Shown: positions 9,559 to 21,278 of the stretch, piece after piece
Numbering within the stretch: the first letter of the stretch is position 1
Layout of the letters: every line of letters starts with the position of its first letter
Source: Setophaga petechia
Lineage: Eukaryota > Chordata > Aves > Passeriformes > Parulidae
Direction of reading: 5' to 3'
DNA length: 64,000 bases
Assembly: GCA_024362935.1 (NCBI GenBank)
Contig: JANCRA010000006.1
Coordinates: 31,985,924-32,049,923, forward strand
Notes under the pieces: model-generated
Database searches by the model: none
What the model was told of the DNA's origin: nothing
Seen by the model: the letters and a program-made list of their open reading frames with translations, nothing else
Position numbers and translations under genes: made by a program

Positions 9559-10877
9559 CTGGTTTGCAACTTCATCAGAAGCATTTGGGACGAAGAGACC
9601 AGCACCATGAGCACTGGGCTCAGAGCATATTCGCATATCTTCAAAACCAAGACCAGTGCTGCCCTGCTGGATATACTCGTAGAGGAGGGCTTTTCCAATC
9701 CAAAGCAAGTAAGCGGCCTGTGGCCAGGGTTTGATCCTCCCAGGAATTGCTTGGCCTCCAAAGCCACACCTGCTCTGTACTGCACTGTAACTCCTTGAGG
9801 CCATGGCAGTGCAGTGGGAAGGGAAGCACTTCTCTGGGGAAGCTGGGGACATTGCTCCCTCTGGCAGCTTTCTAAATCTCCCCCTGCCTTCTCCAGGTGC
9901 CTGCCCTGGTCAGGTACATCCACCAGTGGCTCCTGGCCAAGCGATCTGCTGAGCACAGGCTGAACAGGACCCTGCTGGATCTCACCAAAGCACAGCCAGA
10001 TGACGCAGTGATGACGCTCCTGTGTGTGGCCCCGTCCTGTGACAGGTATGGGGCCCACCTGCCCAGAGGGCTCAGGCCTCCCCAGCCCATCACCCTGTAC
10101 AGCCTGCACCAGGTATCTGAGCAACAGAGACTTCCACGGCCCTCTGGCTGCTGCCTTTCCCGGGCCTGGCACGTCAGCCCCTGAGCCTGCTGCCATGCTC
10201 CCTTTCCGCCCCTCAGAGGCCTGTCCCCACAGGGCTGGGCTGCCTGGCTGCTGCTGGCCAGGGCCAGTAGGCAGAGGCAGAACTGGCAGCCAGCTCAGCT
10301 CCTCCCGGTGCTGTGTCTGAGACGCCCCTGAGACAGAGCTCTAACCCCACAGAGCTGCTTTGACCATGTGGATGAGCATCATGTGCTCGCCCAGGACTGT
10401 GGAGCTGGCACAGCTGATCCTCCTGGATGTGCTGGGGAGCTGGCCAGAGCGCAGCACGTGCACCTCCGATGGGGACGAAACGGCTGTCTTTGCCCTGGCT
10501 GTGAGTTTCTGCAACGGGCCTTTGCTGGCCCCAAGGCCGCCTCTCCAGAGCTCTCCATCCTCCTTCCCCCACTGCATCTCCCTGCCTCAGGCGCTGGTCT
10601 GAAACCTGGCCCGGGGGCAGCTTCAGGCCCACCAGGCCCCGTGCTCCCCCTGCCAAGGTCTCTCCGGGCCTCTCCCTGCCACGCTCAGGCCCTGCCACAC
10701 GGACACCTGGGCACTGAGCGCTGTCTCGGGGGGGCTTTGTCCCTTGCAGGCAACCGCGGCGATGTGGAAGATCCTCCAGGTGCCCCCTGTCCCACATGTG
10801 GTGACAGTGTATTTCCCCCGCCTCTTTGTGCATCTGCTCTTCCAAGTGTTCTTCGGCACTCTGGATATGCCAGAGGA
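9559..10877 (+). CDS. MROH-family (maestro heat-like repeat) gene, four exons, 3' end lost
   Basis: Exons at 9559-9708, 9897-10045, 10353-10500 and 10750-10877 are each bounded by AG acceptors and GT donors (except the last end) and join in one frame. The second-third exon junction reads through CDRAALTMW, and later blocks read CTSDGDETAVFALA and FPRLFVHLLFQVFF. These are characteristic of the avian MROH proteins, large HEAT-repeat scaffolds whose function is poorly known and which are multicopy in birds. The fourth exon stays in frame to about codon 42, where an LTR begins (10878); the family continues well beyond this point. Upstream exons are probably present before 9559 but I could not fix them. 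It is probably a truncated paralogue. Confidence 0.75.
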
Positions 10878-11060
10878 TGTCACAGACACCTTTTGTGAAA
10901 AACCCTTTCTTAGGATTTTTCCTGCTGGAGCTGAGAAGTTTCAGCAACAAATGTAAACAATGGTTATCTGTTGCTGTCGAATGCAACAGGTAGATCAGTG
11001 ATTGGTCCCCTGTGGATGTTTGATTTTACTGACCACTCACAGCAGGGCTGCTCTCGCTCT
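10878..11060 (+). repeat. LTR fragment inserted in the MROH exon
   Basis: Starts TGTCACAGACACC and shares a long stretch (AACAAATGTAAACAATGGTT and its surroundings) with the solo LTR at 32351-32744, read on the minus strand there. The similarity fades at about 11060, so the 3' boundary is uncertain. Confidence 0.7.
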
Positions 11061-13167
11061 CTGCTGGAGAGCAGCAGAGGGGACAGCAGAATCGGCCGCT
11101 GAGCTCAGCCCATGGTGACACCACCAAGTGACCAATGGAAAATTCACCAAATCCTCATCAGAGACAAGAGAAAACTCCCATGGGTGCCTGACAGCCTGAA
11201 GCAACTGCCAATTACAGATCATTCCATCCGTGTAGGAAAAGAGACTTTTACATTAAAGCAGAAAAGAGTTGTCTAAAAGGAGAGCAGGAGCAAACAACAA
11301 AGTTATTTGGACTCATGCTTCTTGTGTCTGTTAGAAAGGCCAAGAAAATGCAATCCTTGCTCTTCTGACACAGCTCTCTGTTCATGGTGTGGGACAGCGA
11401 GTACCGATGCGCAGGAGCTGATGCAAGGGACAGGGACAAGGATGCAGCAGGCACAGTGCCAAGCTGACACAGGGATGGTCTCTGGCAGTGGCACTGAAGG
11501 AGAAGAGTTTGCAGGCAGGACAGAAAATGGCTCTTTCTTTTACCCCTTCTTTCAGTGCTGCTAAGAATGTAGCCTGGAGCAAGCTGGGAACACCAGAGGA
11601 TGGAGCCCTTTCCAGGCAGGGCTGCATCTGCCGAAGGGGCAGAGAGAGCCCAGCAGGGATCAGACAAAACCAGCAGGGCACTGAGGAGCCCCTCTGGTGG
11701 CAGTGAGCAGCCTCAGGCTCTGGTCACTGCTGGTGGTATTTTCTATTGAACCATCTCCGAGGACTTCTGTTGTGCTCTGTATTTCTAAGTGTTCTCTCCC
11801 TTAGTTTTTTGTTTGTTTGTTTTTGTTTGATTTTTTTTTCTTTATGTCTCCTGCATTTTTATTTCTCCAAATTTTCCTACCCTGTCAGTGGCAGCCCCCT
11901 GTCCAGAACTGGCTCAAAAATATAGCAAAGCAGCTAGGAACAACAATGGGTGGAATACTGTGGCTCAGGAATTCGTATGCCAGAGCCCTGCCTGTGCATT
12001 ATGCTTTGTCAGGATCTCCTTTTCTGTGCAAAAACTAGAGAGCAGTGGAGGGTTTTTGCCTAAGAGCTCCTGAGAAGCAAATGTTGTGCTGGGGTTCTCA
12101 TGAGTGTATCCGTGAAGTTCATTGCTGGGGAACAGAAAGTAAGGCCAGGGTAGCAGATCAGCTGGGAGCTGGTCACTCTCTGCAAAGGGCTGGTGTGTGA
12201 TGTGGGAACACCATGTTCCAGGATGGGCGAGAAGGGTAAATGTGCTCAAGGTGCTGCAGGGGAGGTTTGGGTTCACTCAGAGGGCAGTCAGGCGTGGTGA
12301 GCACTGGAGATCCAGCTGCAGTCCCCATCCATGTCCCTTTCAGTGCTGGCTTTAGGGTGTCTGCAGCCTGGATCCAGAGCGCCCTGGGGGCTCCTGTGGC
12401 TGCCTTTGCACTCAGGGTGAGGATGCGCAGGAGCCGCTGAGGCCGGCAGTGGGGACAAGGGCTGGGGCTTGTGGCCTGGCAGGTGTGGCTCTGGGGGCTG
12501 TGACACGCCAGGCGTGGGTCACTGTCACTGGCCTACGGAGCCCTGACTAGCTCTGCAATGCTCCAGGGACAATGGCAAGAGTGGGGAACTGGCTAGGTTA
12601 GGGTTTTGCCTGAGCCAGAACCTCTCGGTAAAATGCCTAGCAGTAGAGACCCCTGGAGGACCGAGTGAAGGAGGCAGAGGAGGCTCTTCTGTGGTGTAAA
12701 GTGCAGCAAATTCATCAGGAGAGGCGTGGGAAAGGTTCACAGGACAGAACTGCAAAACAGAACAGCAGTGAAAAGAACCTCCAGCACCCTATGCATGGGT
12801 TTTTAAAATCTTTCAAAACAGGGGGTGGACACCATATAGTAACCAATAAACGACTCTTGGGGTGTGGTTTTGAGGGCTACAACAAATCAGAACAAGGGGA
12901 GGAGAGAGGGTTGGGATAGGGATTGGATCTTAGGGTGAGGGAGAGGGAAGTTTCTGGAACAAAGGGTAGGGTTTGGGCTGATGGATGGGCCAAAGGGGCT
13001 GGGTTGTCTTGACAGACAGGGAAACATCTAGTAAGGAGGGAGGGGATTCCTTGAGGGACACTTGGGTAGGAGGGCGTAACAGAGGGAAGAGACTAACTGT
13101 AATAACTCAGGGAACACTTGAACATACCGCCATATAACAGAACATTTGACAGAATAAACTAACATAC
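11061..13167. other. Non-coding stretch, no gene recognised
   Basis: No convincing exon or ERV protein was seen. There is a T-rich low-complexity run at about 11804-11842. The part after about 12540 is purine-rich and may be an old LTR remnant, but no boundaries could be set. Confidence 0.5.
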
Positions 13168-13258
13168 TGTGTTACAAATTATCAAATCAATAGCCAGATT
13201 TGTGAAAAATTTAACAACGATTTATTGGGTCAATTACAAAAATAGAATTTCGAGCAAC
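13168..13258 (-). repeat. ERV-B 3' LTR, distal piece
   Basis: The last 91 bases of a minus-strand LTR whose main part is at 21707-22316. It contains AATAAA (13226-13221) and ends TTTGTAACACA, which mirrors the LTR start TGTGATATGTAA. ERV-C separates the two pieces. Confidence 0.65.
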
Positions 13259-13686
13259 TGTTGGAAAAGAAATGAAATTTAGCAAAATATTTAATTATGA
13301 GTTGTGTGAATTGGTTTTTTTGTGGAAGCTGTGTGTTGAGTTTTGTGTGTAACTTAGCAGGTAGTCTTAGGAACTTGATAAATAATTAACTAGTATAGGG
13401 AAGATTACAAGTTTAGCCGGTTTTTCTGAGGCAGCACAATGTGATAGGTAGAAGATGGATGATTTTGTTTTTGAGCTCAGGAATGTATTGCAAGGGGGGT
13501 TTGTCAGTTATTCAAGCTGAACTGTTTCTTGGATATTTTGTTATAGATTATGTGTATAAAGAAGAGCACCTGTACCCGAGAAAATGGGGTTCTGGCTTGG
13601 GACGTGAGTCCACGGACCCCCGGGGCCTCAATAAAGCACCGCACAAAACTTTTCCGAGTTTTGTGTCATTTATCTGTCGGGCAACA
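13259..13686 (+). repeat. ERV-C 5' LTR (428 bp)
   Basis: TGTTGGAAAAG to GGGCAACA. It contains TATAAA at 13555-13560 and AATAAA at 13630-13635. It differs from the 3' copy at about four positions, two in the 13310 region and two near the 3' end. Confidence 0.92.
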
Positions 13687-13693
13687 GCTTTTT

Positions 13694-13711
13694 TGGCGAC
13701 CGCGGCAGGAC
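13694..13711 (+). other. ERV-C primer binding site candidate
   Basis: TGGCGACCGCGGCAGGAC, seven bases past the LTR end. The matching tRNA was not identified with confidence. The ERV-E site starts with the same TGGCGACC. Confidence 0.6.
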
Positions 13712-13978
13712 ACTCCGAAGGCAGCCGGGGCGGCTCACGCCTCGATTCACTCCAGCCGGCACCCAGCGCTTCTCGGAGGAGTCATCGATCCGTGCTCCGA
13801 CCCCCGTGCCTGTCAGACAGCTGCAAAAGGTAAGCCCGAAAGTGCTTTATATTAAAAGGTGGTAATTGGATTTGGATTTGGTGGTGGAAAAGCCTAGGCC
13901 CTGACCATAAGACGTACGTTTAAGTACGCAGGATCAGGACTTGCCTCCTGTTTGGTTTTTGAGAAGGAAGGCGAGAAG

Positions 13979-14163
13979 GTAATATTGGTTTATTGGAATT
14001 AAAGGTAGAATTCCTGTAATACTGGTTTATTGGAACTAAAGGTGGAATTGCTGTGATATTGGTTCATTGGAACTAAAGGTAGAACTGCTGTGATATTGGT
14101 TTATTGGAACTAAAGGTGGAACTGCTGTGATACTGGTTTATTAGGACTAAAGGTGGAATTGTT
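13979..14163 (+). repeat. Five tandem 37-bp repeats in the ERV-C leader
   Basis: Five consecutive 37-base units of the form GTGATATTGGTTTATTGGAA plus 17 bases, with a few substitutions each. They end six bases before the gag ATG. Function unknown; the position is that of the packaging and leader region. Confidence 0.9.
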
Positions 14164-14168
14164 TTAAT

Positions 14169-15791
14169 ATGATGTCTCTTAAAACTTTTAAAACGTTAGT
14201 GCAAGCCAATAGTAAAATACCTGAAAATACTCCATTGGGGTGTGTATTGAAGCGGTGGAAAAGTGAAGAGTATTATCAAGAATTGGATAAAAGTAAAATG
14301 ATAGATTATTGTAATCGTTGGTGGCCTGAATATGAGATTGGGGAAAGGAGTTGGCCGGTAAATAGTACTGTGGAATTGAAAATAATGGAATCTTTGATGC
14401 AGTTTTCAAGGAGAAATGAGAAATTGGATGAAATACCGTACATAGATTTGTTTTTTGTGTTGTACCGGAAAGAAGAATGGCAAAAAGAGTGTGGTATTTT
14501 AGTTTTGGAAGTAAATGATGAGAGAGAATGTTTAGCATGCAAAGAGAGAAAGGAGAGTAATTTGTATCCTTCAATTGAGGAAGAGTTGTCTTATTGCATA
14601 GCCCCCCTGAAGGTTTCGGTTGCTCCTGGTGTGCCTCGTCCTCCCCCTGCTGACATATCTATAAAAATGAGCACCAGTGACAGCGATATTGATAGAGAAG
14701 ATGAAAAGAAAAAGGATGTTAAAAGAACTCCGTTAGCGGAGCGAACTCGCAAGGAGAAGAAGGGGCAGAAGGGGCAGCCACAGTTAATTGCGCCTTTAAG
14801 AGAAGCTGTGGGACCACAAGGGGAAAGGATACTTATAAAAGTACCTTTCTCCCCAGAGGATTTGGTAATATGGAAACAATCAGCAGAGAGTTACCAGGAA
14901 GACCCGGAGAGAGTGACTAAGGTGGTTAAACTAGTGATAAAAACTCAGAATCCGGACTGGAATGATTTACAGGTATTATTAGATACCATAATAGACTCTA
15001 CTGAAAAGGAAATGGTTATTAAAGCCACTCGAGAAAAGGCCCGGGAAGAGATTCGGTTGAGACAATTAAATGAAACAGTTTATGAGTTGGTACCGAGTGA
15101 GGAACCCAAATAGGATCCGAATTCTACGGGAAGAATAAGAGCTGTAAAACGATATCAGGAATTGCTGGTGGAAAGAATTAGAACAGGAATACCTAAGACT
15201 ATGAATTAGTCTAAGTTGTATTCAGTTAAGCAGGACAAGAATGAGTCTCCTTCTGCTTTTTTGGAACGGTTAAACGATGCAGCTCAGAAGTTTACAAATT
15301 TAGATGTAGAGGAGCAATCAGGAAAACTTCAATTGGCATTGTTGTTTATGAGGCAATCGCAAGAGGATATTAAGAAAAAGTTACAAAAGTTAGAAGAGGA
15401 AGATACCCAGAGTTTGGATAAAATGTTGGAAGTAGCATGGAAGGTATATAATAATAGAGAAAAAGAAACTGCAAAAAGACAACAAGCTGGTATTTTGGCT
15501 GTGATGACAAGAGCAAGCTTTCGAGGCCGAGGTTGAGGAGGAGCAAATCGTGGACAGAGGGGAATGGCAAGAGGTCGGAGAGGATTTGGGTTTGCACCTA
15601 ACACAGGGAAGTTGGATCCAAACCAGTGTGCGTTTTGCCGACAATTAGGACACTGGAAAAATGAATGCCCGGTCAAGGGAAGAATGGGCATAGGAAACGT
15701 GAGAATAAGAGCAATAGGGAATGCTTCTGCAGGAGGACCAGCCGATGTTGCTCAAGCACTAGTTTTGAGAAACTATCAGAACCAGAGCTGA
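14169..15791 (+). pseudogene. gag: ERV-C gag, interrupted by stops
   Basis: One reading frame encodes a matrix (PLGCVLKRWK block), a proline-rich spacer, a capsid with a major homology region (NESPSAFLERLNDAAQKFT), an Arg/Gly-rich linker and one CCHC knuckle (CAFCRQLGHWKNEC). In-frame stops are TAG 15111-15113, TAG 15207-15209 and TGA 15534-15536; TGA 15789-15791 closes gag. At the first two stops the related ERV-E gag, read at 42870-43000, has Trp codons (EWDPG and INWSM). Gag and pol share the frame, as in gammaretroviruses that use stop-codon readthrough. No frameshift was seen. Confidence 0.9.
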
Positions 15792-18700
15792 CTAAAACGG
15801 GATTTGAAGGTAGTTTTAGAAATAAATAGAAAGGATCAAGAATTTATAGTAGATACTAGAGCCACATATTCTGTACTTAATAAACGACTGGGACCTTTGA
15901 ATGATACAATGGTACAGGTGGTGGGAGCAACAGGGAAGGTAGAGAAACAACCATTTTTACAACCTTTAAATCTTAGGTTTAGAGAGAAACAATTAGATCA
16001 CCAATTTTTGTATATGCCAAATTGCCCCACACCCCTTCTTGGCAGGGACCTGTTGTCCCAACTTAATGTGAAAATAATATTTGAAAAGGGAAAGGTGAAA
16101 TTGGAAATACCTGAAGAACAAATAGCAAGCCTTTTTGTGATCAAGGAAGTAGATGCTTCTCCTATTCCAGAAGAAATTGAGCAGGCTGTAGTACCCTGGG
16201 TATGGGAGTCAAGGGCCCCTGGAAAATCTAAAGCAGCACAGCCAGTAAAAGTAGAACTAAAAGAAGAGGCCCAACCAGTGAGGGTAAAGCAATACCCCTT
16301 GAAGCTTGAAGCAAGGAAGAGAGTAGCCCCGTTAATTAAACAATTTTTGGCTCAAAGAATATTACAGGAATGTGAATCGGAGTATAATACTCCAATTTTT
16401 CCAGTGAAGAAGCCTAATGGTAAGTATCGTTTGGTACAAGACCTAAAAGCTATCAATGAAATAGTGAAAGACATACACCCAGTTGTTGCAAATCCTTATA
16501 CCTTGTTAACATCTGTATCGGAGGAGTTTAAATGGTTCTCAGTGATTGACCTTAAAGATGCCTTCTTCTGCATCCCACTGGCAGTAGAGAGTAAGAAATA
16601 TTTTGCCTTCGAGTGGGAAGATCCTGATTTTGAGAAGAAGAAGCAGCTTACGTAGACCAGACTTCCACAAGAGTACCGTCACAGCCCTACTATTTTTGGA
16701 AAACAACTGGCCAAGGAGCTAGAGGTGTGGAAGACAACCCAGGTAACAATATCCCCATCCTTGTATATAGTTCTGCAGTACGTGGACGACATCTTTCTGG
16801 CTACTAAAGAAAGGGAAATGTGTGTGGAATTAACAATTAAATTACTCAACATGCTGGGCCAAGCAGGGTATCGGGTTTCTAAGGAAAAAGCTCAACTGCT
16901 CAAAAATAGCGTCATTTACCTCGGTTGCGAGATCACACAGGGACAAAGACGTTTGGGAGTAAACCGAATAGAAGCAATATGTGCTATTCCTTTGCCTCGT
17001 AGTCATCAAGAATTGAGATCTTTTCTAGGAATAGTGAGATGGTGTCGACTGTGGATCATGAATTTCGGTCTCCTAGCCAAGCCACTGTATGAGGCCCTGA
17101 AGCAGCATCAGCTGGAGTGGACAACACAGCGAAAGAAGGCCTTCCAGGAGCTGAAGCAGGCACTGAAAGAGGCCCCAGCCTTGGGACTCCCTGACCTGAC
17201 CAAGGAATTCCAGTTGTACGTGAATGAGAGGCAAAAACTGGCATTGGGGGTCCTCACCCAGAAGGTGGGATCATGGAAGAGGCCAGTAGGATACTTCTCT
17301 AAACAACTGCATTCGGTAAGTTCCGGATGGCCTTCGTGTTTACGGGCCGTGGCAGCAACAATAATCCTTATTCAAGAGGCCCGGAAATTGACTTTAGGAG
17401 CAAAAATGAAAGTGTTTGTTCCCCATATAGTCATGGCTGTTTTGGAGCAAAAAGAGGGTCACTGGCTATCATCAAACCGAATGTTGCAATACCAGGCTAT
17501 CCTGAGAGAGCAGGATGATATTGAAATAAAGACTACTAATCATGTCAATCCAGCAGAGTTTCTATGCAGTGACCAGGAGGCTGAAGAACTAGTGCACGAT
17601 TGCGTAGAGGTGATTGAACAAGTATATGCCAGCAGACCTGACCTAAAAGATGAGCCATTGGAAGAACCTGAATGGGAACTATACACTGATGGATCCAGTT
17701 TTGTCGAGAATGGGACTCGCTACGCTGGATATGCAGTGGTAACTTTGGATCAGGTAATAGAAGCAAAGGCTCTGTTACCTGGAACTTCGGCCCAGAAAGC
17801 AGAGGTGATTGGACTTACCAGAGCTCTGTATTTGAGCAAGGACAAAAGGGTTAATATCTGGACAGATTCTAAATACGCTTTTGGTGTGGTCCATGTACAT
17901 GGGGCATTATGGAAAGAAAGGGGGCTTTTGAATTCACAGGGAGCCAATATCAAGCACCGGGAAGAAGTGCTACAGCTACTGGATGCGGCACACTGTCCCA
18001 AAGCAGTTGCAGTAATGCATGTCAGGGGACATCAGACTGCGGAGGGAGACGTTTACAGAGGAAATCGATTTGCTGATGTTACAGCACGGCAAGTGGCACG
18101 GGAAGTATGGACTCAAATGGCATTGATACCGGTAAGAACAAATCCAGCTACCCCGTACCTGAATCAAGAGCCCAAATATTCAATAGAAGATGGAAAGCTA
18201 ATAAACTTGCTAGGAGCACAGAGGAACCAACTCGGGTGGTACGTTACCCCAATGGGACAAATAGTAGTACCTACCCGCATAATGAAATTTATTCTGGAAA
18301 CAGAACACAATAAATGCCATTGGGGGGCAGAAGTATTGGTAAAATTTTTGAAGAATGAAATAATCTCTAATCAGGTGTTAACAATGGCAAAAAGAGTTAA
18401 TGCAATGTGCCCGGTATGTTTGAAAAATAATCCAGTAGTAAGGAGACAAGTACAGATGGGAAGATTGCAAATTGGGCCACAACCAGGAGATTACTGGCAA
18501 GTCGATTTTTCTGAATTGCCTAGGGCACAAGGGTACAGATACCTGTTAGTGTACGTATGTACATTTTCAGGGTGGCCAGAAGCTTTTCCATGTAGAACTA
18601 ATCAGGCTAAGGAGGTGGTAAAAACCCTGTTAAAAGAAATAATACCAAGATTTGGAGTACCTTTAGGATTGTCATCAGATAGAGGACCGCACTTTATAGC

Positions 18701-19319
18701 TGGGGTAGTGCAGGATGTAGCACGAATGTTAGATATAAACTGGGGTTTGCATACCCCCTGGAGACCTCAGTCTAGTGGGCAGGTGGAAAGAATGAACCAA
18801 ACCCTGAAAGGGCAAATTAAAAAGATTTGCCAGGAAGCTAAACTGCACTGGCCTCAAGCTTTGCCTTTGGCCCTACTCAGGATTCGAATAAAACCAAGGG
18901 AAAAGGTAGGTGTAAGTCCATATGAGATACTATATGGCAAACCGTATCATGCAACTGTATTAAAAGGGGAGGTACATGTGAGCGGGGACCAGGCAATTGC
19001 AGAGTATGTTATGTCACTGAATAAGATTTTGAACTCTTTAAGAAATACGTTGCAGTGGAATAGACCGCTCACGCTGGAGAACCCTGTCCACGACATTCAG
19101 CCTGGGGACCAGGTGTACGTCAAGAAGTGGATCACGGATCCACTGCGGGAATCATGGAGCGGACCCCACCAGGTGATGATGACGACCTACACGGCGGTGA
19201 AGGTCCAGGGGATGGATGCTTGGATCCATTACACCAGGGTAAAGAAGGCACCGCTCCGATGGGAAACCCAGATACTGTCTCCAACCAGGATGATCTTCCG
19301 CGCAAAGCCGCCTTCTTAA
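15792..19319 (+). pseudogene. pol: ERV-C pro-pol with a mutated protease and one stop
   Basis: Continuous with gag in frame. The protease active site reads VDTRAT (about 15852-15869) instead of the invariant DTGA, a GGA-to-AGA type change. RT is normal up to TAG 16653-16655, which replaces the Trp of the conserved QLTWTRLPQ block known from gammaretroviral RT, and continues after it with the YVDD catalytic box. RNase H shows LYTDGSS, TDSKYAF and VRGHQ. Integrase shows the MCPVCLKNN zinc end, WQVDFSELP, SSDRGPHF and QVERMNQ, so its D,D-35-E triad is present. Length is otherwise normal and there are no frameshifts. Confidence 0.92.
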
Positions 19320-21235
19320 TTATACTACTGCTAGTGATCATGAGACTAATACCCGTTCAAGGGTCTACTTTAGTACAGGCTGAAGAAACGAAAGTTACAG
19401 GGATGGATGTTCAATTAACTTGTGTTATACTTGACAGCCAGAAAGTTGAGGCCAGTGAAGTTATTGCAATATGGCAACGGGGGGCCGAAAGAAGCCGAGG
19501 CAAGAAAGGTGTCGGCGGGCATCAGGATAAACAACAAGGAAACACGGTACTGAATCTTACCAAGGTAACCACAAATGACACAAGAGAATATTGGTGTTGG
19601 GCAGCTAAAGATGCATGAGAGAGGCATGACAGAATGATGTTATCCTTACAGAGACACGGTAGAAGGAGCAGACGGGAGGCTAACAATACAATAGAACGAA
19701 GTGCTGAGCAGGAAAATTTAGTGGTAGGATTGATTAAGGATTTTGAGATTATGCAGAATGTGACTAAAATAACAGCTTGTTTGCCATTACCACAAGCTGC
19801 AAGTGAACCAATTCCCTGGGGAATCATACCGGTAACCAAAATGCCCGAATCATTTAAGAATGTTTCATGGTCTTGTCAGTCAGTCCCCAAATCGGTAGAA
19901 GTATGGAAAGATTTGTGTATGACTGTTCGGGTTATGACTAAAGAGGAATGTGAAAAGAAACCCACTTATTATAGATAGATTCAAAATACCAGGAAGTGTT
20001 TAATTGCAACCCCAGTAGATGAGCCATGTAATACAATACGAATAAAAACGAAATCTCAGTGAAATGAGATGAGTTGTCAAAATGTTACACAGAATTTTGA
20101 CACCTGGAAAAGCTGGAAGACATTATAGGGACCCAGTATTTTGGAACATTATAGTTACCTTAAGGAAGTGCAATGGTGTATTCAATGGTCAGGAGTAAAG
20201 AATCAGTCACATTATAGAACCATTGTCACGTCTACATCTTCCCGAGAGTTTAGGCCGCAGAAAGAGGATTGGAATTGTACTGAGGTTTTTACATGTGACA
20301 CACCGGAAGACCGAATCGGATTGGTACCGGTGAAAATAGCATTAAAATGGAGATGTGAGTGTAGGAGATATGATCACACGGTGAGCCAGGAGTCTATGAA
20401 TGAGCCTATAGATTGCAGATATACTGCTGTGCACAGCCCTGGAAATCTAGTTTGAGTGTTGGGACACGGACAGTAGACCACACATTTACCCCTAGATAGA
20501 TCAGTAACACAAATCACCCTAAGAGTTCCCACATTGTGTCCGTACTAGAAACAGAATAAATTGACCCAAAAGAAAAGGCTCAAAAAGAAAGAAAGCTCCC
20601 TAGAAGAGCAGTAGCATGAACCTGGCTCAAGAGTAAAATTTAGATGGATATTAGAGTCATTATTCCCTCCAATTGCGACATATCGAAATAGAGAAATGCT
20701 TGACAACTTGTTAGGACAGACAGAAAGGTTAGCAGCAGCTACTAAGAAGAGATTTAAAGATTTAAATTTGCAATTGCAAGCCACATCAAGAATGACCCTA
20801 CAAAACAGAATGGCATTAGATTTGCTACTGTTAAAAGAACACGGAGTTTGTAGTTACCTGAGTAGGAGCATAGATCATTGCTGTGTGCATATTCCAAATG
20901 TTACACTTAAAGTTGAGAAAGATATTTCCCAATTGGCAGAAGTGAAAACAAAAACCAAGGAAATTGAAAAAGAAGCACAGCATAATTAGCTAAGAGCAGT
21001 ATTTGATTCCTTGAGGCTTCACCTGTCTGGCTGGATTACGTCTGCCATAGAGTATGCACTAATGTTTTTAGTATTTTTAGTGACTACATAGATTGTATAT
21101 AGATGCCTTTTAAGTGTGATCGAAAAGGAAAAGAAGCGATCTCTCCGGCTGCTGAAGGCGATGACCCGTGGGCGGCAGAATGAAGAACACTCCCCACCTC
21201 GTTACGAAGACGTTACTGTCAATACTGTTAGTTGA
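19259..21235 (+). pseudogene. env: ERV-C env with ten in-frame stops
   Basis: Starts at ATG 19259, overlapping the end of integrase. A hydrophobic signal peptide (FLIILLLVIM) follows. The first folded part resembles an immunoglobulin V domain (Cys at 19421, Trp at 19472, then DTREYWC). The surface region has many N-glycosylation sites. The TM subunit has an LQNRMALDLLLLKEHGVC block and a Cys pair nine residues later, a longer spacing than the usual CX6CC. Near the end lie a membrane span (EYALMFLVFLV) and a basic tail. Internal stops: TGA 19616, TAG 19976, TGA 20060, TAG 20126, TGA 20453, TAG 20474, TAG 20546, TAG 20612, TAG 20987, TAG 21089; the last stop TGA is at 21233. All parts lie in one frame. 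Confidence 0.85.
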
Positions 21236-21265
21236 GCATCCTTGCAGCAAGACTGAAAGATGCTC

Positions 21266-21278
21266 AAAAGAGAAGAAA
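21266..21278 (+). other. ERV-C polypurine tract
   Basis: AAAAGAGAAGAAA directly before the TG of the 3' LTR. Confidence 0.8.
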
